Positions 18,851 through 27,541 are shown, counted from the stretch's first letter. The stretch is 64,000 bases of DNA from Planctomycetota bacterium (GCA_963204915.1 CAUJHS010000017.1:62001-126000), one strand, 5' to 3'. The notes: generated by a model not told the origin, from the letters alone. Translations and numbers: made by a program.

Positions 18851-19834
18851 TTACATGTGCAACTCCACAATGTCTCGGTCGTTCAGTACATGGTCGCCTT
18901 TGACAAACGTGCCATCATGGACGCCGTGCCCCCAAATGCGAGCGTTTTTCAAGTTCTTCGCCAGATCTTTGTGAATCAATTCGGCCACGTCTTGCACGTT
19001 GCCGCCACGACGGATTGTGAACGGGCGGTCAAAGTCGGGATCTTTGTGATTGGGGTGCTTGGTGTAAACTCGCACCACATCCAGCGCGCGGTAGATCGCC
19101 TCACGCAGCGGCTCCAGGCCCGCGCCATGCTCGGCCGAGATGACAAACTCTCTCAGGTCAAGCGGCACAAACTCATGTAGCAGTTGCAAGCGGTCTTGAG
19201 CTTCCGGCGCGTCGATCTTGTTCGGCACGAGAAACGTTTGCGTGTACGAGAGCCCAACGTCGTCTTCGTCCAGGTAGGAAGTGTTCGCCAGTCGGGTTTT
19301 GGTGCTGTTCAAATAAGTTAATACCTCTTGGCATTGGTCGATGCCTTCGTCGGCGGCCAAATCCACCAGAAGCAGGGCTAGGTCGGCCCCGCGCACCAAA
19401 CCTAAGACGTTGGGATCGCAAAAGTCGGCGGTGATCGGAGGCGTGTCGATAATTTGCACCATCACATCTTCCCACGGCATCATGGCTGGCGCCGGTTCGC
19501 GCGTGGTAAACGGATAGGGCGCCACCTCGGGTTTGGCGTTCGTCACGGCGGCGACGAAGGCGCTCTTTCCCGCATTCGGACCGCCTAAAAGCACGACGCG
19601 CCCCGCGCCCTGCCGGGGGACTTTGAAACTATGGCCTTTCTTCGTCGCTTTTTGTGACGCTTCTTTGGCTTTGCTGATTTTGGCCTTGAGTTCGGCCTGG
19701 AGCTTATCGGTACCCTTGTGCTTTGGGATTTCGCGCAACATCTCTTGCAAGCAGGCCAGTTCCTCCTCGGGACTGGTCGCTTGCCGATAGCGCGCTTCCG
19801 CCTTGTGATACTGCTGCGTGAGGTTGGCCGGCAT
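18851..19834 (-). CDS. DRG/Obg-like GTPase with C-terminal TGS domain
   Basis: A 327-residue GTP-binding protein. An N-terminal coiled region (LTQQYHKAEARYRQATSPEEELACLQEML) precedes the G domain: G1 GGPNAGKS, G3 DTPP in VQIIDTPPI, G4 NKID, and a G5-like SAEHG. The last 80 residues form a TGS domain (VYTKHPNHKDPDFDRPFTIRRGGNVQDVAELIHKDL). The layout resembles archaeal and eukaryotic DRG GTPases, which act on ribosomes, more than bacterial ObgE or YchF. The open frame extends upstream to 19954, but MPANLTQQY at 19834 fits the coiled start; no strong Shine-Dalgarno is seen. It is the first gene of the minus-strand GTPase-polX-cyclase series. A role in translation is inferred from family. Confidence 0.88.
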   Translation of the reverse strand: MPANLTQQYHKAEARYRQATSPEEELACLQEMLREIPKHKGTDKLQAELKAKISKAKEASQKATKKGHSFKVPRQGAGRVVLLGGPNAGKSAFVAAVTNAKPEVAPYPFTTREPAPAMMPWEDVMVQIIDTPPITADFCDPNVLGLVRGADLALLLVDLAADEGIDQCQEVLTYLNSTKTRLANTSYLDEDDVGLSYTQTFLVPNKIDAPEAQDRLQLLHEFVPLDLREFVISAEHGAGLEPLREAIYRALDVVRVYTKHPNHKDPDFDRPFTIRRGGNVQDVAELIHKDLAKNLKNARIWGHGVHDGTFVKGDHVLNDRDIVELHM

Positions 19835-20201
19835 AGTGCAAAGCATGTCAAAACGACAAACAAAAACCGCTTCTGTGAAGTTTAGCCGACGTCTCCCCAT
19901 GAGAAAACGGCCAGTCGACGCACCCAGAAGCGGGAAGAACTCGATCACCAACATGGCGTTGGTTGAAAATCAACCAACAAGGCGCAAGCCGCCCACCACG
20001 GGTAGGCGCGACTACGAAAAACATCGGCGAGTTTCCGCTCCAGCCAACAGGATTCGCCGCGGCATTGCGTTGACGGAGGCAGCGATGTTTATCTCACTGA
20101 CTATCTATCGCCCTCGCGGAAAGGCATAATGTTTGCAATGTCGTAATGAGATGCCTTATCGTTCCTGTTCGGCGTCTCCTCAAACGTGGAGGGTTTTCGC
20201 C
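19835..20201. other. Divergent intergenic region, about 370 bases
   Basis: Non-coding space between the DRG-like GTPase (minus) and the tandem-PDZ gene (plus). It must carry promoters in both directions. A long perfect inverted repeat at 19958-19978 is its only strong structural feature. Confidence 0.55.
19958..19978. repeat. Perfect 9-bp inverted repeat, operator candidate
   Basis: The arms GTTGGTTGA (19958-19966) and TCAACCAAC (19970-19978) are perfect reverse complements around an AAA centre. The spacer is short and the site lies mid-way in a divergent promoter region with no T-run, which suits a dimeric repressor site better than a terminator. The binding protein is unknown. Confidence 0.5.
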
Positions 20202-21302
20202 ATGCATCGAACCACTTTCCTTGGATTAAGAACACACATTCTTTGGGCCGCGTTGGCGATGAGCATCGCCGCCGTTCCATTCCGCGCTGCGCTGGGGCAA
20301 GCCGATCCTGCGGCGCCGCCGGCGCAACCGCCTGTGAGTGACGATCCGTTTGGTCCTGCGCCGCCTGCTGTCGACCCGTCCAAGCCGCAACCTGAGGTCG
20401 CAGCCGACGAAGCCGCTACTAACGAAGCGAAAGAAGCCGACGAGAATCCGCACCAAACGCCGATGCTGGGCGTGATCCTGGACTCGCGCACCACGGAGCG
20501 AGCGGTTGTCCAGAATGTTGTTCCCCGCAGTCCGGCCGCGACGGCTGGCCTTTCGCCCGATGATGAAATACTCGAAATTAACGGCCAGCCCGTTGAATCG
20601 CCGCAGGCGGTCGTGCGGCAAATCGAGCAATTGAACGTGGGAGATGCGGTCGAGCTAAAAATTCGCCGTGACGATCAAGAACGAACATTGCAAGTTCAAC
20701 TTGGCGCTCGCCCTGAGCGGCGCGGTTTAGCACGTCGCGTTGGACGACCGTGGCTTGGCGTTTTCCTTGATCCTGGCCGTTCGCGCGTAAAGGACGATGT
20801 GGACGAGCAGCCGGAAGAGGCGCAACCCGCGGAGGACGAAGGCGCGTTAGTTCAGCATGTGCTTCCGCGGAGTCCGGCAGCGGAAGCCGGCCTGCGCGAC
20901 GGCGACTTAATTACGCAGTTCAATGGTGCGGCGGTGAAAAACAGCTTCGAGGTATTCCAACAGATCGAACAACTGAGCCCTGGCGACGAAGTGGCCATTA
21001 CGGTTCAACGCGGCGACGAAACACTCGAAAAAACGGCCACCCTTGCGGCGCGCGCCGGAGGTTTCTTCTCGAGCGGCGGGCCATTCCTTGATGGCGAGGT
21101 TCCTCCGCCTTTTGGACCACGCATCTTTCCGTTTGAGATGCGGCCCGGTTGGCGCGGCCGCTTTGAGCTGGAAGATGGCGAACCGCGCATGACTGAACGG
21201 TTAGAAGCGACGATCGAAGAGCTGCGCGAAGAGATCAAGCAGTTGCGTAAGGAAGTTCAACAGCTACGCGGCGCCGCCGCGAGCGACCCGGCGAAGCCCT
21301 AG
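20202..21302 (+). CDS. Exported tandem-PDZ protein without protease domain
   Basis: A 366-residue protein with a signal peptide over about residues 1-32 (HILWAALAMSIAAVPFRAALGQA) and a Pro/Ala/Glu-rich linker. Two PDZ domains follow, each with the same core: VVPRSPAATAGLSPDDEILEINGQPV and VLPRSPAAEAGLRDGDLITQFNGAAV. Their similarity suggests an internal duplication. The C-terminus is a short coiled coil (TIEELREEIKQLRKEVQQLR). HtrA/DegP proteases carry such tandem PDZ modules, but no trypsin-like catalytic domain is present here, so this is probably a periplasmic scaffold or adaptor that binds protein C-termini. ATG 20202 has GTGGAGGG upstream; the frame is open to 20133. Confidence 0.85.
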   Translation: MHRTTFLGLRTHILWAALAMSIAAVPFRAALGQADPAAPPAQPPVSDDPFGPAPPAVDPSKPQPEVAADEAATNEAKEADENPHQTPMLGVILDSRTTERAVVQNVVPRSPAATAGLSPDDEILEINGQPVESPQAVVRQIEQLNVGDAVELKIRRDDQERTLQVQLGARPERRGLARRVGRPWLGVFLDPGRSRVKDDVDEQPEEAQPAEDEGALVQHVLPRSPAAEAGLRDGDLITQFNGAAVKNSFEVFQQIEQLSPGDEVAITVQRGDETLEKTATLAARAGGFFSSGGPFLDGEVPPPFGPRIFPFEMRPGWRGRFELEDGEPRMTERLEATIEELREEIKQLRKEVQQLRGAAASDPAKP

Positions 21303-21362
21303 TATCACGCGCGACCTTGGTAAGGATCTTGACGTGATCACATTTCAGGAGACCATCTGACG

Positions 21363-21650
21363 ATGGCTCGAATTTTCCAAATTACGGTGTTGGCGCTGGT
21401 CATGATCGGCAGTGTGTCGGCGCCGGGCGCCGCGGTCGCCAATAGCGACTTCTGGACCGGATATTGGGCCTGGAACGATCGACCTTATCGAACGTATCCC
21501 AAACCTTTCGCACGCAGCGATCGGCGGTTTGCGTATCCCAATTACTTTGGGGGCTATGGAGCCGCGATCTATACCGGGTCCAGCGCCTATGTCAGCCGCC
21601 ATTATCGTCCACGAATTGATAGCCGACGTTACTACGATCCTGCGCGATAA
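21363..21650 (+). CDS. Small secreted Tyr/Arg-rich protein, function unknown
   Basis: A 95-residue protein with a signal peptide (MARIFQITVLALVMIGSVSAPGAAVA, cleavage near 26). The mature part is rich in aromatic and basic residues (WTGYWAWNDRPYRTYP, YVSRHYRPRIDSRRYYDPAR) and has no cysteine. No family is recognised. AGGAG lies 12 bases before the ATG. It starts 60 bases after the tandem-PDZ gene on the same strand and is followed by a hairpin terminator, so the two may be co-expressed. Tyr-rich composition would suit a surface or cell-wall-associated protein, but that is inference. Confidence 0.65.
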   Translation: MARIFQITVLALVMIGSVSAPGAAVANSDFWTGYWAWNDRPYRTYPKPFARSDRRFAYPNYFGGYGAAIYTGSSAYVSRHYRPRIDSRRYYDPAR

Positions 21651-21843
21651 TGCATGGTTCACTTCTGCAGGCTCCGTCGACCGGACATGGCGGCGATGGA
21701 GACGACGGGCTCGAAAACGCGCCGCACCGTCGGGTGCGGACGTTGTAAAGACTTCGTGAAGATGCGGATCAGGATGATTCGTTCATGGAGCAGGGATAAT
21801 TAACTCGCCAGGGAGGGTTGAGCATCACGGATGAGCCGCGGCA

Positions 21844-21872
21844 AAGGGGGGGCGGGGTTCGCCCCCTCTTTG
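21844..21872 (+). terminator. Probable terminator
   Basis: A 7-bp G/C stem, GGGGGCG (21848-21854) with CGCCCCC (21860-21866) and a 5-base loop, is followed by TCTTTGTTGT. It lies about 200 bases after the small secreted protein and could end the PDZ transcript. The T tract is interrupted. Confidence 0.55.
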
Positions 21873-21901
21873 TTGTGTGCTTCGGATCAGCGCTATCAGC
21901 C

Positions 21902-22555
21902 TTAACGCGTCAACTCAATTTCACCCCATAAACTCGGATCCTCCACAAACGGAAACTCGGGTCCGACGGTGAAGGTTTGCCAGCCCAGTTCGCGGTCAAT
22001 CACCGCGTAGGCGAATCCAACTCGCGGGTGTTCCTCGGGATTAAAGCCCGTCAATGCATTCGCCGCAATGTGCGCTTGCAAGACGTAGCCGCCCGGTCGC
22101 AATTCGCTTCGTACGTGCAAAGCGCCCGACGGCGCTGGTTTGGGGTGGTCTTTAGCGCGGTTTATCGCGACGGGCGTGGCCACGGGCTCATCAAGCCGCC
22201 TTCCTGTACCCGAAGGCAAAAACACAAAGCGATGACAAAACCGGCTGGCTCGATGGATGTCTTTGGTGTTACGAGTATCGATCCATAGGTTCAGACCGTC
22301 ACTATCGTCCAGGCGCGAATCGCGGCACCACGGCATTTGCCGTTTGCCGGTCACTTGCACCCAAAACGAAAGCCCGCGTTCGCTCCAGGAGCCGCGCACG
22401 TCGGCGAAGATCGGCCGGCCTTCTAGCTCGCCGAAACTTGGCAAGCGATGCTTTTCTTCCAATTGCAGAGGTCCACTGGGCCAGATCTCCTTGTGATAAA
22501 GACACGGCGCCGAGAAACGGAACAAAAACGTCGAGGCAAGCAACGGTTCAGTCAT
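21902..22555 (-). CDS. CBM9/DOMON-like beta-sandwich protein, function unknown
   Basis: A 217-residue protein without signal peptide. Motifs such as FADVRGSWSERGLSFWVQVTGK, DDSDGLNLWIDTRNTKDIHRASRFCHRFVF and YVLQAHIAANALTGFNPEEHPRVGFAYAVIDRE recall the carbohydrate-binding family 9-like or DOMON fold found in many planctomycete proteins. The C-terminal EDPSLWGEIELTR also fits that fold. Such domains bind sugars or heme; no ligand residue can be assigned here. The ATG at 22555 begins MTEPLLASTFLFRFSAP. It is monocistronic and divergent from the Xaa-Pro peptidase gene. Family assignment is by overall pattern and is moderate. Confidence 0.72.
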   Translation of the reverse strand: MTEPLLASTFLFRFSAPCLYHKEIWPSGPLQLEEKHRLPSFGELEGRPIFADVRGSWSERGLSFWVQVTGKRQMPWCRDSRLDDSDGLNLWIDTRNTKDIHRASRFCHRFVFLPSGTGRRLDEPVATPVAINRAKDHPKPAPSGALHVRSELRPGGYVLQAHIAANALTGFNPEEHPRVGFAYAVIDRELGWQTFTVGPEFPFVEDPSLWGEIELTR

Positions 22556-22773
22556 GGCGAGCGGCCGCCAGGGCCGGATATTTCGAGGACGAGCTGGTTT
22601 GAACCGTTCAGTTTAATGTAAACCGAGTTCGCCTCCCATGCCGTGCGACGACCGGCGCCTGCGCCGCAGCGCGCTGAATCGCGCCAACGCCCGCCTTGTC
22701 AAAACTGGGGCGGCGTGGTAGCAACGGCGTGCGGTGAAACCAGTTGCAGTTCGACTCTTTTTGTAGGTCGTTT

Positions 22774-23868
22774 ATGGATCGCCATGCACAACGTCGAGAC
22801 AAGTTGAGAAGTTTGGTCCGCGCCGCCGGGGCCGAAGCGATCTTGGTCACCAGTGAAGTGAACGTAACCTATCTGACGGGTTTTACCGGTGATTCGAGCT
22901 ACCTGTTCTTGTCGGCCGACGAGGCGATCATTCTGAGCGACGCTCGTTACGAAGAGGACCTTCAAGAAGAGTGTCCGGGGTTAGATTGTGAAATTCGCCG
23001 TCCTCCGGTGAAAATGACGGAATGGGTCGAACGCGTGGTGAACCGCGCCAAGCCGCGCCGTCTGGCGGTCGAGGCCGACTCGTTGAACGTAGCGCAATTC
23101 GACCTGTTTGAGGACCAACTCAAATCGACCACCCTTATCAAGACGTCAGGATTGGTCGAACAACTGCGAGAGATCAAAGACAAGGAGGAACTAAGCGAGA
23201 TTCGCGAAGCCGTGCGACTTGCCGAGCGTGCGTTCGCCGTGGTTCGGGCCGGATTGCGGGCCGAGCAAACCGAACGCGAAATTGCACACCAACTGGAACA
23301 TCAAATCCGCTTGTTTGGCGGTCGCGGCTGCGCATTTTCCCCCATTGTTGCGGTTGGGCCGCAGGCGGCGCTCCCGCACGCAAAGTCGGGAAGCCGTCGC
23401 TTGGAAGAAAACCCCCTGGTTTTGATCGACTGGGGCGCGCAAGGACGGCTCTATCGGAGCGACTTGACGCGAGTTTTAGCGACCGGTAAAATTTCGCCCA
23501 AACTTGAGACTATTTATGGAGTTGTGTTGCGCGCCCAAAAGGCGGCGATTGCCGCGATTGGCCCGAATGTTCCCATGGAGGACGTTGACGCAGCGGCTCG
23601 CCGCATCATCGAAGACGCCGGCTATGGGAAAAACTTCGGTCACAGCCTGGGGCATGGCATTGGTTTGCAGGTCCATGAAGCGCCGCGGTTAAGCCAAGGG
23701 GAAAAACGCGTTCTCAAGCCCGGCATGGTTGTCACCGTGGAACCAGGGATTTATCTTCCCAAATGGGGCGGCGTACGTATTGAGGACGATGTGCTTGTTA
23801 CGCGCGACGGAAATGAAGTGTTGAGTTCCGTTCCCAAAGAATTGGCCGATTGCCTGCCGGCAGTGTAG
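22774..23868 (+). CDS. Xaa-Pro peptidase (M24 family)
   Basis: A 364-residue pita-bread metallopeptidase of the aminopeptidase P/prolidase family. The N-terminal creatinase-like domain (VTYLTGFTGDSSYLFLSADEAIILSDARYEEDL) is followed by the catalytic domain with all five metal ligands: Asp219 (LIDWGAQG), Asp230 (YRSDLTRVL), His294 (SLGHGIGLQVHE), Glu323 (VTVEPGIYLP) and Glu337 (VRIEDDVLV). It removes an N-terminal residue or dipeptide next to proline in the cytosol. ATG 22774 is preferred over the TTG at 22744. It is followed by accB and accC on the same strand, an order that recurs in many bacteria, though a G/C hairpin separates it from accB. Confidence 0.92.
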   Translation: MDRHAQRRDKLRSLVRAAGAEAILVTSEVNVTYLTGFTGDSSYLFLSADEAIILSDARYEEDLQEECPGLDCEIRRPPVKMTEWVERVVNRAKPRRLAVEADSLNVAQFDLFEDQLKSTTLIKTSGLVEQLREIKDKEELSEIREAVRLAERAFAVVRAGLRAEQTEREIAHQLEHQIRLFGGRGCAFSPIVAVGPQAALPHAKSGSRRLEENPLVLIDWGAQGRLYRSDLTRVLATGKISPKLETIYGVVLRAQKAAIAAIGPNVPMEDVDAAARRIIEDAGYGKNFGHSLGHGIGLQVHEAPRLSQGEKRVLKPGMVVTVEPGIYLPKWGGVRIEDDVLVTRDGNEVLSSVPKELADCLPAV

Positions 23869-23888
23869 CGCCGCCGCAAGCGAGGCGA

Positions 23889-23915
23889 GGGGGCAATAGC
23901 CCCCCATTGTGTTTT
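23889..23915 (+). terminator. Possible terminator or attenuator between peptidase gene and accB
   Basis: A 6-bp stem, GGGGGC (23889-23894) with GCCCCC (23899-23904) and an AATA loop, is followed by a T-rich segment ending in five T residues. It lies 20 bases past the peptidase stop and 100 bases before accB, so it might separate or attenuate the two. Confidence 0.5.
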
Positions 23916-24013
23916 TGGAGCAGGGCGGTTTCGGGTACCGAAGCGCTCGCTCGATCCTCTCGCGCCGCGAGAGGCGTTTTGTGCAGTCGTCGCATCACGC
24001 AACGGAGGACCGT

Positions 24014-24520
24014 ATGGCGGACAACGCGTCAAGCCGCGAAATCTTTGATGTCGAACGAATCGGCCAGTTGATGGCCCTGATGGAACAACACTCGATCAAC
24101 GTCTTGGATTTGCGCAGTGACGACGGTCGCCTGCGGTTGCGACGCGGTTATCCGCCGGTGGTCGCGTCTTTTGCGCCCGTGGCGGCTCCGCCGGCTCCTG
24201 TGCCCGCGGCTCCCCCGGCGGCCGCGACGTCTTCGGCGCCCAGTGCTTCGCCGGCTCCGGCCGAAGACGGCCCAAACATCGTGATCATTAAGAGCCCCAT
24301 GGTGGGAACGTTCTACCTTCGGCCCAAACCGGACGCCGAACCGTATATCAAAGTGGGCGACCGGGTCGATACGGACACCAATGTCTGCATCATCGAAGCG
24401 ATGAAGACCTTCAACGAAATACCGGCCGGGGTGAGCGGGGTCGTTGTGGCGATTCTGGCGAAGAACGAGGAGCCCGTGGACTTTGACCGTCCCTTGTTCA
24501 AGGTGGACACCGCTCGGTAA
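24014..24520 (+). CDS. accB: Biotin carboxyl carrier protein of acetyl-CoA carboxylase
   Basis: A 168-residue protein. It carries the biotin that shuttles carboxyl groups between biotin carboxylase and carboxyltransferase in malonyl-CoA formation. Residues 1-48 are the oligomerisation helix region, 49-84 a Pro/Ala-rich linker, and 88-168 the lipoyl/biotinyl domain. The biotinylation motif EAMKTFNE places biotin on Lys131, and SPMVGTFYLRP is the usual opening of this domain. ATG 24014 has GGAGGA five bases upstream. It lies 54 bases before accC on the same strand, the standard arrangement. Confidence 0.97.
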   Translation: MADNASSREIFDVERIGQLMALMEQHSINVLDLRSDDGRLRLRRGYPPVVASFAPVAAPPAPVPAAPPAAATSSAPSASPAPAEDGPNIVIIKSPMVGTFYLRPKPDAEPYIKVGDRVDTDTNVCIIEAMKTFNEIPAGVSGVVVAILAKNEEPVDFDRPLFKVDTAR

Positions 24521-24574
24521 TCCGCACCCGGCGGCACACTTCACACCAGGACTCAACCTTCGGCCCGATGGCTC

Positions 24575-25918
24575 ATGTACAACCGGATCTTGATTGCAAA
24601 TCGGGGAGAAATTGCGCTGCGAATCATCCGCGCCTGCCGCGAGATGGGCATCGAAACCGTCGCTATTTTTAGCGAAGCGGATCGCGGCGCCGCGTATCTC
24701 GATTTGGCCGACGAGAAGTATTGTGTCGGGCCAGCCAAAAGCTCGCAAAGCTACTTGCGGATCGCCCATGTGATTAGCGCGGCCGAAGTAGGCAATGTCG
24801 AGGCGATTCACCCCGGCTATGGGTTTCTGGCCGAAAATGCCCATTTCGCCAGCGTGTGCCGTGATTGTCAGATCGACTTTATCGGTCCCACGCCAGAGGC
24901 CATGCAGCAGCTCGGCGACAAAAACAGCGCCAAAGCCCTCGCGCGCGCCTCGAAAGTACCCGTCGTGCCGGGCAGTGAAGGCTTGATCGAAGACGACAGC
25001 GAGGCGATGCGCGTCGCCCGTGAGATCGGCTTTCCCGTACTCATCAAAGCAACCGCAGGCGGCGGCGGCAAGGGGATGCGCGTGGCGTCGAACGACTTGG
25101 CGCTTAAAGGCGCCTTGTCGCAAGCTCGCGCCGAGGCGGAAGCGGCCTTTGGCAATCCCGGCGTGTACCTGGAAAAATATATAGAGCGACCGCGACACGT
25201 TGAAGTACAAATTCTGGCCGACAAGCATGGCAACGTAGTGCACCTGTGGGAGCGGGATTGCTCGACCCAGCGGCGCCATCAAAAGCTGATTGAAGAAAGC
25301 CCGGCGCCGAACCTTCCGGAGGCGACGCGCCAGGCGATGTGCGATGCCGCTGTGCGATTGGTAAAGCAAGCGAATTACACGAATGCGGGTACCGTCGAAT
25401 TTATCGTTGATCAGCAGAACAACTTCTACTTCATCGAAGTCAACGCTCGAATTCAGGTGGAGCATCCCGTCACGGAAATGGTCACCGGCGTCGACTTGAT
25501 TCGCTCGCAAATATCCGTGGCCGCCGGCAAGCCGCTGCCGTTCACGCAGAACGATGTTCAGCACAAAGGCGCGGCGATTGAGTGCCGCATCAATGCGGAA
25601 AACCCCGACCGCGGCTTTCAACCCTCGCCAGGACGCATTGAACGCTTGTTCGCGCCCGGCGGTATGGGCGTGCGTTTTGATTCCCATGCACACGCGGGGT
25701 ATTCGGTGCCGCCGTACTATGATTCGATGATCGGGAAGTTGATCGTTCACCAGCCCACGCGCTTTGAGGCGATTCGTTGCATGCTGCGCGCATTAGGCGA
25801 GTTGCGCGTGGAGGGCATTCATACGACGGTTCCTTTCCATCAAAAGGTGCTTCAACATTCGGAGTTTGTCGAGGGACTGGTCGATACGTCGTTTGTCGAA
25901 CGGAATTGGCAAGTTTGA
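24575..25918 (+). CDS. accC: Biotin carboxylase subunit of acetyl-CoA carboxylase
   Basis: A 447-residue ATP-grasp enzyme that carboxylates biotin on AccB using ATP and bicarbonate. Visible hallmarks are the N-terminal [22 protein letters not shown], the glycine-rich ATP loop AGGGGKGMR, the bicarbonate/ATP region [20 protein letters not shown], and [20 protein letters not shown] with metal-binding Glu and Asn and catalytic Arg. Length matches the E. coli enzyme closely. The ATG at 24575 gives the standard N-terminus [12 protein letters not shown]. It forms an operon with accB; accA/accD are not in the window. Its bicarbonate use makes it a possible metabolic neighbour of an sAC-like cyclase, but there is no direct link. 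Confidence 0.97.
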   Translation: MYNRILIANRGEIALRIIRACREMGIETVAIFSEADRGAAYLDLADEKYCVGPAKSSQSYLRIAHVISAAEVGNVEAIHPGYGFLAENAHFASVCRDCQIDFIGPTPEAMQQLGDKNSAKALARASKVPVVPGSEGLIEDDSEAMRVAREIGFPVLIKATAGGGGKGMRVASNDLALKGALSQARAEAEAAFGNPGVYLEKYIERPRHVEVQILADKHGNVVHLWERDCSTQRRHQKLIEESPAPNLPEATRQAMCDAAVRLVKQANYTNAGTVEFIVDQQNNFYFIEVNARIQVEHPVTEMVTGVDLIRSQISVAAGKPLPFTQNDVQHKGAAIECRINAENPDRGFQPSPGRIERLFAPGGMGVRFDSHAHAGYSVPPYYDSMIGKLIVHQPTRFEAIRCMLRALGELRVEGIHTTVPFHQKVLQHSEFVEGLVDTSFVERNWQV

Positions 25919-26227
25919 TCGGTACTCGTTGTGGAGACGGAAACGCCGTAGAGCCCGCGCAAGGGAAATGGAATCCACCTTAGGCTAAGTTCTTTCCTCG
26001 GTTGTGACAGATTCTCACGCCTAGCTCACTTGGCGGCTCTGATTTGCCGAAATAGAATCTCGGTCGTGATTGCGCGAGCGCGACGGGTTTCTCCCCGGTC
26101 AGGCCGGGTGAAACTCGCGAATCCGCGGCGTCTACCCTGGTCGCGCTCCCGGTAGAAAATGTCCTCGGCTTGTCGTGCGCGTTGCCGCAAACTGTATCCT
26201 TATTGCGATTGTCGGACGGAAGATACC
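25919..26227. other. Intergenic region of about 310 bases upstream of the phosphofructokinase
   Basis: Contains a strong imperfect hairpin at 26087-26114, listed separately, and presumably the promoter for the phosphofructokinase gene. A CRP-like pair of half-sites at about 26003-26019 has the wrong spacing. The frame of the kinase is open to ATG 26159, but that extension is Cys/Arg-rich and unlikely. Confidence 0.5.
26087..26114. repeat. Hairpin in the phosphofructokinase upstream region
   Basis: GTTTC (26087-26091) pairs with GAAAC (26110-26114) and CCCGG (26094-26098) with CCGGG (26104-26108), with a small internal loop and a TCAGG apical loop. There is no T-run after it on either strand, so it is not a normal terminator; it may be a 5' UTR element or an operator. 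Confidence 0.4.
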
Positions 26228-27541
26228 ATGGAATCGAATCCACTCTCGGGGCCGGCCAAACCGAAACATAACTTTCGTCGTGCGGCCATTTTGTTTTCCG
26301 GTGGACCTGCGCCTGCCGCCAACGCGGTGATTTCAACTTGCGCCGTGTCGTTTTTGCGAAACGACATTCAAGTTCTGGGCATCAAGTACGGATATTCGCG
26401 TCTGGAGAAGTTCGGGCCGGACTACTCGCTTCAAGAAGGACGCGACTACATCAACGTTACACATCAGGTGTTGAAACGGTCGCGTAATTCGCAAGGCATC
26501 TTGATTGGCACCGCGCGGAATAACCCGGGACGCGACATTGCCGCACCGGAGCATTTGGACGATCCGCAGCGTTCGGCCCCCATGAAGCGCGTGTACGAGG
26601 CGTTGTGCTCGTTAGGTGTCGATGCCTTGATCTCGATCGGCGGCGATGACACCCTGAAAACCGCCAACAAGTTCAAGCTGTATCAAGATCGCCTGCCGGA
26701 AGGCTCGCATCGCATCCCCGTGGTCCACTTGCCCAAGACCATCGACAACGACTACATGGGCATCGACTTTACGTTTGGCTACTTTACCGCCGTCGATGTA
26801 CTGGCGTCGGAAATTCGCAATCTGATTCATGACGCTGAAGCCAGCGCCTCATACTACCTGGCGGAAACCATGGGCCGCAGCGCCGGGTGGTTGGCGTACG
26901 GCGCCGCCATCGCGGGCGAGGCCAGCCTCGTGATTAGCGTGGAGGACATTACCGGCCCGTACCTGATGGCGGAGAAATACGTTGATCCCGCCTCGGGGGA
27001 AACCCGCACCCGCGACGTGATGAACATCGAAAAGGTCGTAGACCGCGTCGTGCGAACGATGGTCGCTCGCGAAGCGGAAGGCAAAGAATATGGCGTGATT
27101 GTCCTGGCGGAAGGTCTCGCCGAATTGCTCCCCGGCGATATGCTCAAAGGCATTCCGCGCGACGATCACGGGCACATTTCCATTGCTGCGGTCAACTTAG
27201 GCCGGCAATTTTCTTCGCTCGTGGCGAAAGCCTACAAGGATAAGACCGGGAAGAAACGGAAAATCACCGGTGTTCAGTTGGGGTATGAGTCTCGCTGCGC
27301 TCCGCCGAATGCGTTCGACGTGATGCTTGGAAGCCAGCTCGGCGTTGGCGCGTATCGCGCCTTGGTTGAACACGGGTTGAACGGGGTGATGGTGTCGATT
27401 TCAGGACAATTGAATCTGCATTATGCGCCCTTTGAGAATCTCATTGATCCCAAAACCCTTGTCACCGTCGTGCGATTTATTGACACGAAGAGCGACTTCC
27501 ATCGCTTGGCGCGTTTCTTAGAAACGTACGTGAACGAGTAG
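26228..27541 (+). CDS. 6-phosphofructokinase, pyrophosphate-type by active-site motifs
   Basis: A 437-residue phosphofructokinase. The phosphoryl-donor motif is GGDD at 138-141 rather than the GGDG of ATP enzymes, and the catalytic loop is PKTIDND (169-175) with Lys in place of Gly. Established structure-function work links these two residues to use of pyrophosphate instead of ATP, which makes the step reversible. Other family marks are AETMGRSAGWLAYGA and GVQLGYESRCAPP. Length fits the longer group of PPi enzymes. ATG 26228 has GGAAG upstream; the ATG at 26159 adds an unlikely Cys/Arg-rich leader. It is monocistronic and converges with the HDOD gene across a hairpin. Confidence 0.92.
   Translation: MESNPLSGPAKPKHNFRRAAILFSGGPAPAANAVISTCAVSFLRNDIQVLGIKYGYSRLEKFGPDYSLQEGRDYINVTHQVLKRSRNSQGILIGTARNNPGRDIAAPEHLDDPQRSAPMKRVYEALCSLGVDALISIGGDDTLKTANKFKLYQDRLPEGSHRIPVVHLPKTIDNDYMGIDFTFGYFTAVDVLASEIRNLIHDAEASASYYLAETMGRSAGWLAYGAAIAGEASLVISVEDITGPYLMAEKYVDPASGETRTRDVMNIEKVVDRVVRTMVAREAEGKEYGVIVLAEGLAELLPGDMLKGIPRDDHGHISIAAVNLGRQFSSLVAKAYKDKTGKKRKITGVQLGYESRCAPPNAFDVMLGSQLGVGAYRALVEHGLNGVMVSISGQLNLHYAPFENLIDPKTLVTVVRFIDTKSDFHRLARFLETYVNE

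Noticed and set aside
24029..25750. 573-codon open frame on the minus strand across accB and accC
   Set aside because: It is antisense to two well-supported genes, its translation is His/Arg-rich with no family motif, and long antisense frames are expected at this GC content.
26003..26019. CRP-like TGTGA...TCACG site upstream of the phosphofructokinase
   Set aside because: The half-sites are separated by 7 bases instead of 6, and no CRP-family gene is seen in the window.
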